DNA of 64,000 bases from Stigmatella ashevillena (GTDB lineage Bacteria; Myxococcota; Myxococcia; Myxococcales; Myxococcaceae): positions 8,736,425 through 8,800,424 of the forward strand of contig NZ_JAQNDM010000002.1 of NCBI RefSeq assembly GCF_028368975.1, given 5' to 3'. Shown here piece by piece: positions 41,759 to 52,282 of the stretch. The translations under genes and the position numbers were made by a program. Position 1 is the first letter of the stretch; each line of letters starts with the position of its first letter. The notes below the pieces were generated by a model. The model saw nothing but the letters and a program-made list of their open reading frames with translations, was not told the DNA's origin and did no database searches.

Positions 41759-44127
41759 CTAGTTGCTTTGGAGAATGTCGGCTAGGTCGTCTTCGAGTTG
41801 TTTCCGATATTTGTCGTCCGCAGAAAGGGATGCAATTGCCTCTTTCAGGTCATCCACTGCTGAGGCATCGGAGATGGTCTTTTTGATTAGGTAGCGAACT
41901 TGAAGGAATGCCGCCCTGTATTTTGGGTCTTTTGATGTGCCAAGTGCGTTGTTGATTGCTGCCATGGCTGGGCCAGGCTCGCCCAGTCCAAGAAGTGCTT
42001 GCGCTCGTCTTTGCCACCAGAATTCTTCTCTGCGCGCCTCGACGATTTGTTCTAGCTGTGAGTTGGCGTCCTTAAATCTTCCAAGGAGAATGAGCGCCTC
42101 GGCGAACTGTATCCGCTGGTATGGGCTGGGTGTTCTAATGTGTTCGTATGTGTCGACGGCTGCTGTGAGAAATTCGCGATGCCGGTGGTCGTGTTTCTTG
42201 AGTGCTTTGGCAGCTTGTTTGTGTGCCTGGGCCCAGTCAAAGCGCTCTGAATCTGATGCTGGGATGGCGTCCCGCCATTCGATCGCCTCGAACATCTGGA
42301 TCACCAAGCTTGGTATGGTGTACCATGTCTTCTGCGCGACGGCTGCAATGAGGCGGAAGGAAATGGCCTTGTCTATATCTCGTGCCCTTTTAAGCGCCGA
42401 CATGATTAATGGCTCGTACGTCTTGATATCTTCGAGGGAGCCTATCGAGGAGACGAGTCGCAACGCTTCGAGCAGAATTGCTGCTTGGGATGTTTGTGTG
42501 AGTACTTCGTCTTGCTTGAGGATGATTTTGCACTCTTCGAGTGCCTCAGCGTTTCGCTTGGTTTTTGCGAGGATTCGGGCCAGTTGCAGCCGGCCGGCAG
42601 CGTGCTTTGGTTGCGTGGCTAGAAGTTCTCGGAACGCTGCCTCGGCCTCCGTGAGTTTATCCAAGCGCTCGAGCATCTTGGAATGATGATGTTTTATGTC
42701 GGCTAGAATGTCGTCTTTGGCTGCGGGAGAGCTGCGGAGAATCTCAAGCGCCTTGATGTTCTTGGATAGGGATTGTCTTGCTTCTGTTGTGGTTTTGTTG
42801 TTTGTGGTGATTGTGTATATTGCCTCGACGGATTCGATGATTGCTCGAATCTCAATCTCTCGGCCGGTCCAGTTGTTAGTCGTTGCGATGGCTTGGGCCT
42901 TTGGGACTGGGTCTCCGATTAGCTCAAGCGAGGTGTCGCTCGATCTTGCAAGGGCCACTGCATAGACGAAAGAAGCGCTCTGGTCTGAATTTAGTAGTCG
43001 ACACAGTAGTGGTGCGTGCAGGTCCGCGATTCTGCGGAGGGTGAGTTCTTCTCGTTCGCCCTCTGAGTAGATGAATTTGTCCAGCCTGCTTTTGAAGGTT
43101 TCTGCCTGCGCTTGACTAACGTGGATTACGGCCTGAATTGACTTATGGACGATGTCGTGTACGCGCGCGTCGCCGGCGTTTGTTGCTGAGAGGAATGCTC
43201 GTTTCTGTAGATTTTTGATCGCGCGGCTTGAAACGCAGATCTCTGCAAGTTCGGCATCAAATCTCGAGGTGTCGCACCATCTGATGAATGCGAGTTCGTG
43301 AGTTAATGCAGCTTGGTGACGGAGAAGGATGCGTTGGCAAACTTTATTGTGGCGTTCGTCTTCGACAGAGTCGACCGCGCCCTCGCAGCATTCATCGACG
43401 GCGTCCCAGTCTTCGGTTTGCGCTACTCTATTTAGAGCCGCGAGCAGAAGTGGGTGTCCGCCTACATTGGAGGTGACACGCTGAAACGTTTTGTCCGGAC
43501 ACGGCTCGGAGACTCCAGCTTCCAGCAGGGTGCGTGCGGAAGCCGTATCGAGATCGCTCAGTGTCATGGCTGCTGGGTCGGATGTTGTTTGGCAGGTCAG
43601 GATTATCTTTGAGCTTCCCAGGTTTATGGTGTTGATCTGTTGCGGCGTGAGTTCGGAGTCGTCGAGTATCAGGAGGCAGGCGTGTCGACGGATTAATCCG
43701 CTGATGTTCTGGTGAGTGCCGTGTCTTCTGATGTCGAGGTCGGAGAGTTGTGATGTGTCGTGTAAATCTCTCGCGTCAATCCAGATGATGATGTCGAAAT
43801 CCTTGCGAAGGAGTTCCGCGAGTCGTGTTGCGAGAGCGCTTTTCCCAATCCCGCTGATGCCTGCGATGACGAAATGGGAGTTGGTGGAGAGGTGTCGGAG
43901 TGCTGCCATTTCGTCTTGTGGACGAGTTAGGTAGCCGAAATTACGAGGTACCTGATGGCTGAATGCATGCTCGTCGGCCAGACGGCCGATGCTTGGTAGG
44001 TAGGGAGTGAGCGCGCTGATGAGGCGTTCGGAGCTTAGTAGGTCGAATATTTGTTCGGCAATTTTCCTGGCATCCCAGATTTCAATCTGATCGATTGAGG
44101 CGTGTGCATTTTTGAAGCTTGTTGCTA
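41759..44127 (-). pseudogene. STAND-type NTPase with TPR-like repeats, C-terminal part (gene split by IS630)
   Basis: About 788 codons. Walker A is GISGIGKSALATRL, Walker B is CLLILDDSEL, and a sensor-like strand SSKIILTCQTTSD follows; this is the NB-ARC/AP-ATPase arrangement. A winged-helix region and then helical repeats follow (TEAEAAFRELLATQPKHAAG, NAEALEECKIIL, LEQIVEARREEFWWQRRAQA). The frame upstream of the annotated Met near 43909 is open through to the IS630 end at 44128 and joins, via TA, the N-terminal part at 45334-45693. Codon use and base composition are AT-richer than the phage genes, marking horizontal origin. The domain architecture is that of Avs-like and other NLR-related phage-sensing proteins (inference). 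Confidence 0.75.
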
Positions 44128-45333
44128 GTGGAGTGTCTTACAAGTTCGTGGACATAGTCGCGGGGGATGAATAGCTCTGGTGGATGAGGAGACGTCCCCC
44201 GCGACTCATCCACCTGTCGCCCGAAGAGACCGAGTACCTTGAGGACTTGGTGCGAGATGGGCGCACCGAGCAGCGTGTCTCTCGCCGTGCGCGTATCCTG
44301 CTGGCGATGGCCGACCCGGACACCATCGTCTCGGAGTTGGCCGACCACCTCGAGCAAAATCGCAGGACCCTCTGGACCCTGTGTCGTCGCTTCGAGGCCC
44401 AAGGGGTGGAGGCTGTAGAAGATGCTCCCCGTTCCGGTCGTCCGCGGGAGCTTTCCCCCCCTGCAACGAGTGGAGGTGGAGCGCCTGGCATGCTGCGAAC
44501 CGGCCGACGTCGGGCTGCACATGACCCACTGGTCCACTCGTAGTCTGGCGCGTGCTGCCCAGCTCCGGGGGATTGCCTCCACCATCTCCCACTCCACCGT
44601 CGCGCTCATCCTTCGCGATGCCGAACTGCAACCCCACCGCTGGCGCTACTGGAAGACACCGACTCCAGACGACACCTTTCGCGCCAAGGCCGCCAAGGTC
44701 CTCTGGTGCTACGAGAATGCTCACTCCCTCGCAGAGCGAGGCGAGGTGGTGTTGTGCGTGGACGAGAAGCCCAACATCCAAGCTCTGGAGCGGCGCTGCC
44801 CCTCGCGCTCGATGAAGCCGGGCCTCATCCAGCACCAAGAGTTCGAGTATGTGCGCCACGGCACGGTGAACTTCTTGGCCAAGCTGGTGGTGCATACCGG
44901 CAAGATGCGCGGCTGGTGTCTGGAGCACAACGACAGCGCCAGCCTGCGGGCGGTCCTGCCCCAACTGTTGTGGGAGCATCGCCAGGCCCGTCGCATTCAC
45001 CTCATCTGGGATGCGGGCTCTAGCCACATGGCCCACCCGACACGTTCGTTCCTCAGCAGCTACTACCCTCAGGTTCGAGTGCTCTTCACTCCGGCCCATG
45101 CCTCCTGGCTCGACCAAGCCGAGTTGCTGCTGCGCGCCTTCGGGGCGCGCTACCTTCAGCGGGGCGACTGGGCCAGCCGCTCCGAACTCATCGAGCACCT
45201 CAACGCAAGCTGGCCCGAGTACAACCGTCTCTATGCCCACCCGTTCACTTGGTCCTGGACTCGGACCCAAATGCACCGGTGGGTGGACCGTTACCAGTCC
45301 TGACTATGTCCAAAAACTTGTAAGACACTCCAC
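44128..45333 (+). mobile_element. Complete IS630-family element
   Basis: A 1206-bp element with long inverted ends (TGGAGTGTCTTACAAGTT at both borders, about 30 bp with two mismatches) inserted at TA (44126-44127 and 45334-45335), the fixed target of IS630. It carries one transposase in two overlapping frames. Confidence 0.9.
44184..45303 (+). CDS. IS630 transposase in two overlapping frames
   Basis: The first frame (44184-44543) has the helix-turn-helix half: LSPEETEYLEDLVRDGRTEQ, RRARILLAMAD and VEAVEDAPRSGRPREL. The second (44422-45303) has the DDE half: VVLCVDEKPNIQALERR, IHLIWDAGSSHMAH and ASWLDQAELLLRAFG. The two frames meet at a run of seven C at 44455-44461. Joining RPRELSP to LQRVEVERLACC there gives a continuous protein of about 372 residues. 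This is either programmed frameshifting, known in IS630 relatives, or a one-base change in a homopolymer. Confidence 0.82.
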
Positions 45334-45693
45334 TAGGTTTGCGCAGTCAGTTGTTTCTCCTGCTGATGCTTCGCGGCTGGAGAGTAGCCAGATGTGCTTT
45401 ACGTCTGGGTGTAGTTTTACTATGTGATCTAGATCTCTTGTTGGCTTTTCTAGGGGGTGGTCGAAATAGGTGGCTTCTGAACTCGTCTCGCCAATGAGAG
45501 TTGCGCCTGCCGCCGACGTGTCGACTGTGTACCCTCGAGGCGCTCCCTCTATTGTCGTGCCTCGCTCGACCCAACTGCCTCGCTGCGCGTGCCTTAGTAC
45601 GGCATATCCAAATTGTTCGAATCGGCCGCCAGTAAGAAGGGCGATTTCATCAACTAGGGCTCTAACAACCTTCTGGCGAAATGCGTCTGTCAC
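45334..45693 (-). pseudogene. STAND-type NTPase gene, N-terminal nuclease-like domain (split by IS630)
   Basis: 120 codons from a GTG behind AGGGGG. The segment reads FEQFGYAVLRHAQRGSW, YTVDTSAAGATLIGETSSEA and KHIWLLSSREASAGE. The D...GExSSE pattern followed by a DLDHIVKLHPDVK helix resembles PD-(D/E)XK-like domains at the front of some defence NTPases, with Ser in place of the usual Lys. Removing the IS restores NLATSFKNAHASIDQIEIWD in frame, so the complete protein had about 908 residues. Confidence 0.65.
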
Positions 45694-45772
45694 TGGAACC
45701 CCCTGGGGGTATAGTTAAGTCCGTACAGCTACCTAATCCTTCGTCCATCTAATCTCGGCGATGCAGCGTTAC

Positions 45773-46159
45773 TCAAGAGCCGACGTATATGAGCGAGTCC
45801 AGCGTGACCTCTGCGCCCTCCTTCCGCACATGTATCTGCAGGGTGATTGTGGGGCCTCCGCTCTGAACTGCGACCCGTACGAGTTGGACACCCGGTAGCC
45901 AGCGAGCAAGGGCGTCGCGGACATACACACGAGCCAGCTCCGCCAGCACGGTGTCGTTGCGTTGGTGCCGAAGCCGCGAGAGACCCGCACCGAAGCTGGT
46001 GCGCCAGGGCAGCTCGCCGGTGGAGTGGGGCGTGGCGCCTTCCGTCAGCAGCACCTGCCGCACCTTCGAGGCGAGCAACTCGGCCTCGGTGCCCGCAGCG
46101 AAGTCCCGCTTTCGGTCGCGCCGGAATGGGACGAGGAGATTCCGAGATTGCTGGCTCAA
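45773..46159 (-). CDS. gp25/GPW-like baseplate wedge protein
   Basis: A 128-residue protein starting with TTG at 46159 behind a perfect AAGGAGG. It has the gp25 fold markers: FRRDRKRDFAAGTEAELLAS, QVLLTEGATPHSTGELPWRT, FGAGLSRLRHQRND and the closing strand LIYVGS. It is a lysozyme-like core component of contractile baseplates, normally directly upstream of baseplate J. Here the NTPase gene is inserted between the two. Confidence 0.82.
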   Translation of the reverse strand: MSQQSRNLLVPFRRDRKRDFAAGTEAELLASKVRQVLLTEGATPHSTGELPWRTSFGAGLSRLRHQRNDTVLAELARVYVRDALARWLPGVQLVRVAVQSGGPTITLQIHVRKEGAEVTLDSLIYVGS

Positions 46160-46169
46160 GGTGTCCTCC

Positions 46170-46844
46170 TTACGGAATGGGGATGGCCGCGCGTACCTGC
46201 TGCAGCGTGCGGACAATGGCGTCGAGGGGCTCAATGGCCTCTTCCAAGGCGCTTCCCTTGAGGCTGGAGAAGTCCGGCACCTGGGGGCCGCCCACCAGGC
46301 CGAGGAGAACGTTGAGGAGGGCCATGAGCTGGGAGAGGGCGGCCAGGGCCTTGCCGACGTTGGCGGCCTCTTGCGCGACGTTGGCCTCTGCGCAGTTGGC
46401 CACCGCAAGGAGACCCGCGTCTCCAAGCTGGGCGGCGCGCAGCCGGGCCTGCCCTATGCTCGACAGGCGCATCTGCAGGTGGAGGAGTTGGCCACGGGCG
46501 TGCCCCAACTCGCCCAGGACGATGTCGATGACGCCCACCACTGCGAGTGGCACCGAGAGCTGGGGGACGAGGCGGAGCAGCTTGGACACCTTCTCGGCTA
46601 GGTTTGGCAGGGCCGCGGCGATGGCTGTCGGGTCCGGCGGAGGCCCCAGCGCGTCCGGTATCGCCTTCACGACTTCGACGAGGGCCAGCACCGCGCCGAT
46701 GATGTCGAAGAGGGGCGTGAGCGGCGCGAGAGCCGGCTGGACAGCCTGCAGGAGTTGGTGGTGCTGCAGGGTGGCGCCGCCGGGCAGGGTGAGGGTGGGC
46801 GCCTCGGGCAGCGGGGGAATGTGGACGCAGATGGGTAGCGCCAT
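46170..46844 (-). CDS. Hypothetical baseplate-cluster protein, helical
   Basis: A 224-residue protein rich in Ala and Leu, with long amphipathic or hydrophobic helices (PLFDIIGAVLALVEVVKAIP, LSVPLAVVGVIDIVLGELGH, ALAALSQLMALLNVLLGLVG). The ATG at 46844 lies behind GAGGAA, inside the end of the spike gene. It has no signal peptide. It could be a membrane-perturbing or chaperone protein delivered or used by the tail; no family is recognised. Confidence 0.5.
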   Translation of the reverse strand: MALPICVHIPPLPEAPTLTLPGGATLQHHQLLQAVQPALAPLTPLFDIIGAVLALVEVVKAIPDALGPPPDPTAIAAALPNLAEKVSKLLRLVPQLSVPLAVVGVIDIVLGELGHARGQLLHLQMRLSSIGQARLRAAQLGDAGLLAVANCAEANVAQEAANVGKALAALSQLMALLNVLLGLVGGPQVPDFSSLKGSALEEAIEPLDAIVRTLQQVRAAIPIP

Positions 46845-46852
46845 GGGTTTCC

Positions 46853-47431
46853 TCAAATCGGCTCGGCGATGGGACGCACCACCCGCCCGGCGATGGTGAC
46901 CTGGGCCGCCTCCAGCGAGATGGCGCCCACCGCGCGCAGAGTGAGGGCGGTGGTGGCCTCCAGGGTGACGGTGTTCTCCTCCGCGTCGAAGGTGAGGCAG
47001 TCGCCCGTCTTCCGGTTGGTGAGCTTCAGCTTGCGGTGGCCTGCGGACTCGTCCAACTCGACGCGGAAGGTGGGCGTGGCGAGGACGCGGTTGTCGGGCG
47101 GAGACACCTGGGCTTCTTCGGGCACCTCACTCTGTCCGCCCGGCTTCCCCCAGTGCGCGCTGAGGTAGTAGGGCGCGTCGACATCACCCATGTTGAAGAA
47201 GACAGCCACCTCGGCGCCCACGTGCGGCACCGCGAAGAAGCCCGTGTCCTTGGCGCCACCGCCGAAGGTGCCCAGCGGCCAGGCCCAGGCGGACTCGGGC
47301 TCGAGGACACCGGGGATGCACACGCGGACGCGGCCGAGCTGCGCCTCGTCGTCGCGGCTGGTGACGTAGCCCACGTACATGCCGAGGAGGCGCGTGTCAT
47401 GGGCGAGGATGTCGTCGTCGAAGGTGCTCAT
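46853..47431 (-). CDS. Baseplate spike protein (gpV/gp5-like)
   Basis: A 192-residue protein with the gpV OB-fold ([58 protein letters not shown]). A beta-helix-like needle follows ([36 protein letters not shown]). It punctures the outer membrane in P2 and T4 type tails. It sits in order hub, spike, unknown, gp25. Confidence 0.82.
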   Translation of the reverse strand: MSTFDDDILAHDTRLLGMYVGYVTSRDDEAQLGRVRVCIPGVLEPESAWAWPLGTFGGGAKDTGFFAVPHVGAEVAVFFNMGDVDAPYYLSAHWGKPGGQSEVPEEAQVSPPDNRVLATPTFRVELDESAGHRKLKLTNRKTGDCLTFDAEENTVTLEATTALTLRAVGAISLEAAQVTIAGRVVRPIAEPI

Positions 47432-47441
47432 GGTGGGCTCG

Positions 47442-47816
47442 CTACCTGGGGAGACTCATTCCGGCTTCCGGGTCCTCGACACCGATGGGCTGCCCCTCGC
47501 GGCGGTACTCGATGTACCGGGTGCCGGTGTCCCGCTCGAAGGCCTCGACTTCCTTCAGTGCCCCAGTTGTCTCGGGTGCGCTGGTGTTGGGCTGTCCGCC
47601 CTGGGGCTGGCCCTGCTTCTCAGCGCTGGCTTGCTGACGCTGCCCCGTGCCGTCACGCGACAGCTTCAAGTCCGTGGTGTAGCCGGAGGAGGAGAGGACG
47701 TGCTTCGCCTCGGTGACGTAATACTTCCCGGACAGGAAGCTGGAGATGCCGCGAACCTCCACGACGGACTTCGCGCGCAAGGAGGGGTTGCCCACCACCT
47801 GGAGGGACAGCTTCAC
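47442..47816 (-). CDS. Hub protein gpD-like, C-terminal segment in shifted frame
   Basis: A 124-codon frame beginning [20 protein letters not shown] and then [20 protein letters not shown], which is the normal C-terminal domain of gpD/gp27-like hub proteins. It overlaps the stop of the preceding frame by four bases (GTGA). Either a single-base change has split one gene or the two halves are made separately by coupling. A Gln-rich, variable tail follows. Confidence 0.6.
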   Translation of the reverse strand: MKLSLQVVGNPSLRAKSVVEVRGISSFLSGKYYVTEAKHVLSSSGYTTDLKLSRDGTGQRQQASAEKQGQPQGGQPNTSAPETTGALKEVEAFERDTGTRYIEYRREGQPIGVEDPEAGMSLPR

Positions 47817-48721
47817 GGTGCTTCCGCGCGTCGGAAGCGGGCCGCGGACTCACGCTGGGCCTGGGCGGGTGTCGAGGCCGAGGTGGGCTGGACGCTGGTG
47901 GTGCTGTTTCGGAGCTGCAGCGCGGTGGTGCCCGTGCGCTTGTCCACCACCTCCAGGAAGTCCGCGAGGGTGGTGCGCTCCACGGTGCCACTGCTCGCCT
48001 GGGCTTCGATGTTCGCCTTGGCCGTGGCGTCCCGGCCACGGACGCCCACCTGGCCCACTCGGCGGCCCAGCTCCGACTCGACGTTGACTGAAAGGATGTC
48101 GCCCCGGCCTGCGTCCGCGTACCACCACAGCACCTGGGTGGGCGCGGCGGCCTGGTTGCGCGGGCCGAAGGTGAGGCCCCTGTCGTCGACGTGGAACTCG
48201 AACTCCTCCCGCGCGGCCAGGCGCCGGAGAAAGCGCGCATCCGTCTCCCCGGCCTGGTGGATGGTGTCGAAGGACTCTCCGGTGTCCTCGACGTGGACGG
48301 AGTCCTCTTCGTAGCCATACTCGGCGGCCACCTCGCGCACTACCTGGGCGCGTGTCTTGCCCTTCCAGGCGCGTGTCTTCGCTTCGCGGTGCATAAGGGC
48401 GGAGAGCGCCTGGCCCTCGACGGTGAGCACCTGGAAGCCCTTCAACTTCTTCACCACCACCCGGCGAGGCGGCGCCATGAGCCCCGGGTAGCCCCAGGAC
48501 ACCTCCAGCACCGTGCCGCCTACCAGCTCCGCCTTGTCGAAGAGGGACAAGTCGAAGTTGTCCAACTGGAGGGACAGCTTGTCGGCCTTCGTCGCGGAGT
48601 CCTCGAAGGTGAGGCCGAGGACGCGGCCCTCAAGGGAGAGGGGCTCGCCGCCGCGGGCCCGCTCGTGTGCCAGCAGCGTGAGGCGCACGCCAGGCGCGCT
48701 CCTGTCGAGGGGCCGTGTCAT
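47813..48721 (-). CDS. Late control D / baseplate hub protein (gpD-like), main part
   Basis: A 302-residue protein with the gpD/VgrG N-terminal hub pattern (VLGLTFEDSATKADKLSLQL, GGTVLEVSWGYPG, KGKTRAQVVREVAAEYGY, TDARFLRRLAAREEFEFHVD). It stops in [10 protein letters not shown] just where homologues continue into the C-terminal barrel encoded in the next frame. It forms the trimeric hub under the spike. Confidence 0.78.
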   Translation of the reverse strand: MTRPLDRSAPGVRLTLLAHERARGGEPLSLEGRVLGLTFEDSATKADKLSLQLDNFDLSLFDKAELVGGTVLEVSWGYPGLMAPPRRVVVKKLKGFQVLTVEGQALSALMHREAKTRAWKGKTRAQVVREVAAEYGYEEDSVHVEDTGESFDTIHQAGETDARFLRRLAAREEFEFHVDDRGLTFGPRNQAAAPTQVLWWYADAGRGDILSVNVESELGRRVGQVGVRGRDATAKANIEAQASSGTVERTTLADFLEVVDKRTGTTALQLRNSTTSVQPTSASTPAQAQRESAARFRRAEAP

Positions 48722-49059
48722 TCGCTGGCCCTCCGCCGCTGCTCGCTGAGGATGACGTCGGTGAGGACGCGCAGCGAAGGAACGAAGAGGCGCCGCCCGG
48801 CCTCCAACTCCAGGGTGGGGTCCACGATGGGTTCGGGCTGAAAATCAGCAAGGACCCACCAGAAGCCGCAGGCGCGCGGCAGGGGCGCGAAGTAGCGGCC
48901 GGCAAGACCCCAGAGGGAGTCGCCCTCGGCGACGAGGTGAACGCGGGTGTCGGCGTGTGGCTGGAAGCCGTAGGGGACTCTCTCGCTGAGGAAGAGGTGG
49001 CCCACCTCGTCCCGCAGGCCGAGGGAGAAGGAGTAGCGACTGCCAGCGTGAGGGGCCAC
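48718..49059 (-). CDS. LysM-domain tail protein (gpX-like)
   Basis: A 113-residue protein starting with GTG at 49059, overlapping the TAG of the upstream gene by one base, behind AGGAGG. It contains a LysM-like module (HLVAEGDSLWGLAGRYFA, WWVLADFQ, LEAGRRLFVPS). Such proteins cap the tube or sit at the hub in P2 and in extracellular injection systems. Confidence 0.75.
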   Translation of the reverse strand: MAPHAGSRYSFSLGLRDEVGHLFLSERVPYGFQPHADTRVHLVAEGDSLWGLAGRYFAPLPRACGFWWVLADFQPEPIVDPTLELEAGRRLFVPSLRVLTDVILSEQRRRASE

Positions 49060-49571
49060 TACGGCACCTCCTGGCGGAGCTGCTCGGAGGTGACACGGGT
49101 GTCCAGCACCTCCTCGAAGGTGACCGTGGCGGTGTAGACGATGACGCGGCCGTCCACGGCCAACTGGCGGTACTGGAACTCCACGCTGGCGACGACACAC
49201 TCCACCGTGAGGAGGCCTGGCCAGAGGACGAGGACGCGAGGAGGCGCCGTCGCCAGCACACCCTCGGTACCGGCCGGGGGCACGGTGAGGGCGCGCAGGA
49301 AGCCGCGGAACGCCATGATGTTGGACGTGTCGGCCTGCTGGGAGGCGAAGAAGGCGTCCAGGTAGAACTCCACGCCCGCGAGCTGCCGGTTGGAGGTGCC
49401 CTGGAACTGGAGCACCTGGTGGGAGAGGCCCGGCACGGCCAAGCGGCTCCAGTTCACCTGGAGCTTCTCGGTGAGCTGCGTGGGGTTGAACAGGCACTCC
49501 ATGGCCTCGCCGGTGAGGACATTCACGAGGAGGCAGCGAGGAGGACGGGCGAGGCCGGCAGCGATGGACAC
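49059..49571 (-). CDS. Contractile injection system tube-cap/baseplate protein
   Basis: A 170-residue protein with the pattern of the CIS tube-protein N-terminal family: [51 protein letters not shown] and [19 protein letters not shown]. In phages and Afp/PVC clusters it is encoded just before the LysM protein, as here. The start is a GTG 15 bases after the tape-measure stop. Confidence 0.75.
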   Translation of the reverse strand: MSIAAGLARPPRCLLVNVLTGEAMECLFNPTQLTEKLQVNWSRLAVPGLSHQVLQFQGTSNRQLAGVEFYLDAFFASQQADTSNIMAFRGFLRALTVPPAGTEGVLATAPPRVLVLWPGLLTVECVVASVEFQYRQLAVDGRVIVYTATVTFEEVLDTRVTSEQLRQEVP

Positions 49572-49585
49572 GTGGGGCCTGGCTT

Positions 49586-52279
49586 TCAGTAAGACGGCAT
49601 GGGCGAGAAGGCGCGGGAGGCGGCGTCCCTCTCGGCGCGCGCTGTGGCCTGGGCAAGCACCTCTCCGTCCACCTGGACACTCACGAGGACGGGGGCGCTT
49701 GGAGGCGAGGCCGGCTGCGAGGAGAGCACCTCGGCCTGGGGCAGCGAGGCCTGGAGGGCCGCCACCGCAGGCATGGATGAGGACTCCAGGGGCCAGTCCA
49801 CGGACGAGGTGGGAGAAGCGCTGGTGACGATGGACGTGGGTGTGGTGGCGCTGCCGGTGGAGTCCTCGAGGCCGAAGGCGACGGCCAAATCCCGGTGGAG
49901 GCCCAGCCGAGCTGACCGCAGGGCTTGCTGGAGGCCGGTGTCGGTGCCGAAGAGGTTCGCCACCGCGTCCACGACGCCGAGGATGGCGCCCACCAACTCC
50001 AGGAGGACGCCGGAGATGGCGTCCACCACGCCGAAGACGACGAGCTTCATGCCCGTCCACGCCTCGGCCCAGTTGCCGGTGAGGATGCCACTGAGCGTCA
50101 ACACCACGCCCCAGAAGACGTCGACGATGCCGGAGAAGGCCGCCAGGGCTGCGTTGAGGATGCCCCCCACCACGGACACCGCGAGGGAGACAGCGGACAC
50201 CAACACGCCCACGACGGTGGTGATGTTGCCGATGGCAAACCCGATGGCTTGCCCCATGGCCACCCAGATGCTGCCGCCTTCCCTCGCGGCGGAGCTGGTG
50301 CCCACGAGGCCCGAGAGCGCGCCTCCGAGGACGCGGCCGAGGTGCGCCAGGCTGCCCAGGAGGACGTCGACACCGGCCTTCATGTAGCCCCACTGCCCCG
50401 CCAGTCCCTCCACCACTTCTGCGGCGGCCGTGAGAGCCAGGACGACGAAGTCGAAGACGCGGGCGAGGGCGCGTCCCACCGTGGCTCCGGAGGCGCCGAA
50501 GGCAGCGAACTTCGCGGCGGCTGTGGCTGCGTCGTCCCTCTCGGAGAGGAAGCCCAGCGTCGCGCCCACCCGCACCAGCGTCGCCTGGAAGGCGTCGAGA
50601 GTGGGGCGCGCTGCCTCCAGTCCGGCCGAGAAGCCGTCGGCGATGCCGGAGAAGAAGCTGTGGAGGCGATGGCCCCACAGGTAGAGGTTGATGAGGAAGT
50701 CCTTCAGGCCAGCGTTCTCCGCGCGGCCCAGCTCCTCCCGCACCGCGCCCGAGAAGCCTCCGTCCTCGAAGAGCTGGACGAGGCCGCGGAAGGCGAGAGT
50801 TACCTGCTCCTGCACACGCCGCGCGAAGTCTCCCAGGCCACCGAGGTTGTGACGGAATGCATAGGCGAGGCCGGCCACGGCGACACCCAGGAGGACGACA
50901 GCGCCCACGGCCGGAAGCACCGTTGCCAGGAGGCCGCCCAGCGTGAGGCCCAGCACCTTGATGCCCACCACCATCAGCGCCAGGCCCACCTTCGCGGCGA
51001 TGACGGCGCCGACGAGGGTCATCAGGCCGCCAGCTCCGAGTGCGAAGGCTGCGAAGGCGCGCTTCACCGGGCCGGGCAACGCCTGGAAGACACCCAGCAC
51101 CTGCTGCACTGCGCTGGCGACGAGGGTGACGAGGGGCTTCAAGACTTGGGAGAAGGGCTCCCCGAGGACGATGGCCAGCGTCTCCATGTTGCCGGACAGC
51201 AGCGTCTTCTGGCCCTCGAAGGTGTCCAGCATCTGCTCGCGGAACTTCGTGGCTGTGCCGCCCGCCTTCTCGAACTCATCGCGCAGGTGCTTGAGGGCCG
51301 CGGCGCCGCGGACGACTTCGCCGGTGTCCTTACGGATGCCGTTGGAGAACTGCGTGAGGATGGCATTCACACCACCGAGCGCCTCGCGGCCGAAGGCCTT
51401 CAGCAGGAAGGCGGAGCGCTGCGCCGCCGTCATGCGCTCAAGGGCGGGCGACAGCTTGTCGAGGATGTCGAGGAAGCTGAGGAAGTTGCCGCTGGAGTCA
51501 GTGACGGCAACGCCCAGGCCACGCAGGTGCTTCTGGACCTCCGGGTCCGCCATCCGCTCCATGGCGACAGCCACGGCGGTGGAAGCGCGCTCCACCCCGG
51601 GGACGACATTCTTCACAAGGCCCAGGGCGATGAGTGTCTCGGGCAGGGACTGATTGAGGGCCTGCGCGCCACGCGCGGCGGTGCCGAGGGCCAGGGGCAA
51701 CTCATTGGCGCTGAGGGCGAAGACGTTGACGGCCTGGAGCATCTGGTCGACGGAGAGGGCGGCGCCGTCCACGGAGATGCCGAAGGCCTTCATCGCCTGC
51801 GACGCGAGGCCCGCCGCACCTTGCGGCGTCAGCTCCCCCAGCGAGCCCCCGGCCAAGTCTAGTACGGGCTCCAGCAGCTTCATGGCCTCCGCGGCGGTGA
51901 AGCCGGCCTGGGTGAGCTCACGCAGGCCCAGCACGGACTCGGTGGGGGTGAATTGCGTGGCGAGGCTTGCCTTGATAGCCGCGTCACGTAGCTGCCCAAG
52001 CACCTCGGCCGAGGCGCCAGAGACAGCGGCCACGCCCGCCACGGCCTGCTCGAATTGGCCGGCGGTGTTGGCCAGGGACAACGACGCGCCGATGGTGACG
52101 GCGCCCGCCGTGAAGAGGGCCATGGCGACGCCGAGCCGCTGGAATGCGCCCTCAATGCGCGCGGTGCCCAACCCCACACGCCTGTCCAGGCGCGTGAAGT
52201 TGACCTCGAGCTGGGTGAAAACGCCGGAGGCCAAGTCCCGTGCGGTGAAGATGAAGCCCAGTCCGAGGTTGTTGAGCAC
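49586..52279 (-). CDS. Phage tail tape measure protein
   Basis: An 897-residue protein. The N-terminal third matches the TIGR01760-type domain ([58 protein letters not shown]). The middle has predicted membrane-like helices ([33 protein letters not shown]). The C-terminal third has repeated hydrophobic segments ([20 protein letters not shown]). At about 0.15 nm per residue it would set a tail of roughly 130 nm. It lies after the chaperone pair, the normal position. Confidence 0.85.
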   Translation of the reverse strand: MLNNLGLGFIFTARDLASGVFTQLEVNFTRLDRRVGLGTARIEGAFQRLGVAMALFTAGAVTIGASLSLANTAGQFEQAVAGVAAVSGASAEVLGQLRDAAIKASLATQFTPTESVLGLRELTQAGFTAAEAMKLLEPVLDLAGGSLGELTPQGAAGLASQAMKAFGISVDGAALSVDQMLQAVNVFALSANELPLALGTAARGAQALNQSLPETLIALGLVKNVVPGVERASTAVAVAMERMADPEVQKHLRGLGVAVTDSSGNFLSFLDILDKLSPALERMTAAQRSAFLLKAFGREALGGVNAILTQFSNGIRKDTGEVVRGAAALKHLRDEFEKAGGTATKFREQMLDTFEGQKTLLSGNMETLAIVLGEPFSQVLKPLVTLVASAVQQVLGVFQALPGPVKRAFAAFALGAGGLMTLVGAVIAAKVGLALMVVGIKVLGLTLGGLLATVLPAVGAVVLLGVAVAGLAYAFRHNLGGLGDFARRVQEQVTLAFRGLVQLFEDGGFSGAVREELGRAENAGLKDFLINLYLWGHRLHSFFSGIADGFSAGLEAARPTLDAFQATLVRVGATLGFLSERDDAATAAAKFAAFGASGATVGRALARVFDFVVLALTAAAEVVEGLAGQWGYMKAGVDVLLGSLAHLGRVLGGALSGLVGTSSAAREGGSIWVAMGQAIGFAIGNITTVVGVLVSAVSLAVSVVGGILNAALAAFSGIVDVFWGVVLTLSGILTGNWAEAWTGMKLVVFGVVDAISGVLLELVGAILGVVDAVANLFGTDTGLQQALRSARLGLHRDLAVAFGLEDSTGSATTPTSIVTSASPTSSVDWPLESSSMPAVAALQASLPQAEVLSSQPASPPSAPVLVSVQVDGEVLAQATARAERDAASRAFSPMPSY

Positions 52280-52282
52280 GCG

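Noticed and set aside
49925-51862. 645-codon plus-strand open frame
   Set aside because: It is the mirror frame of the tape measure gene; composition is extreme (His/Gly/Glu/Ala) with no domain.
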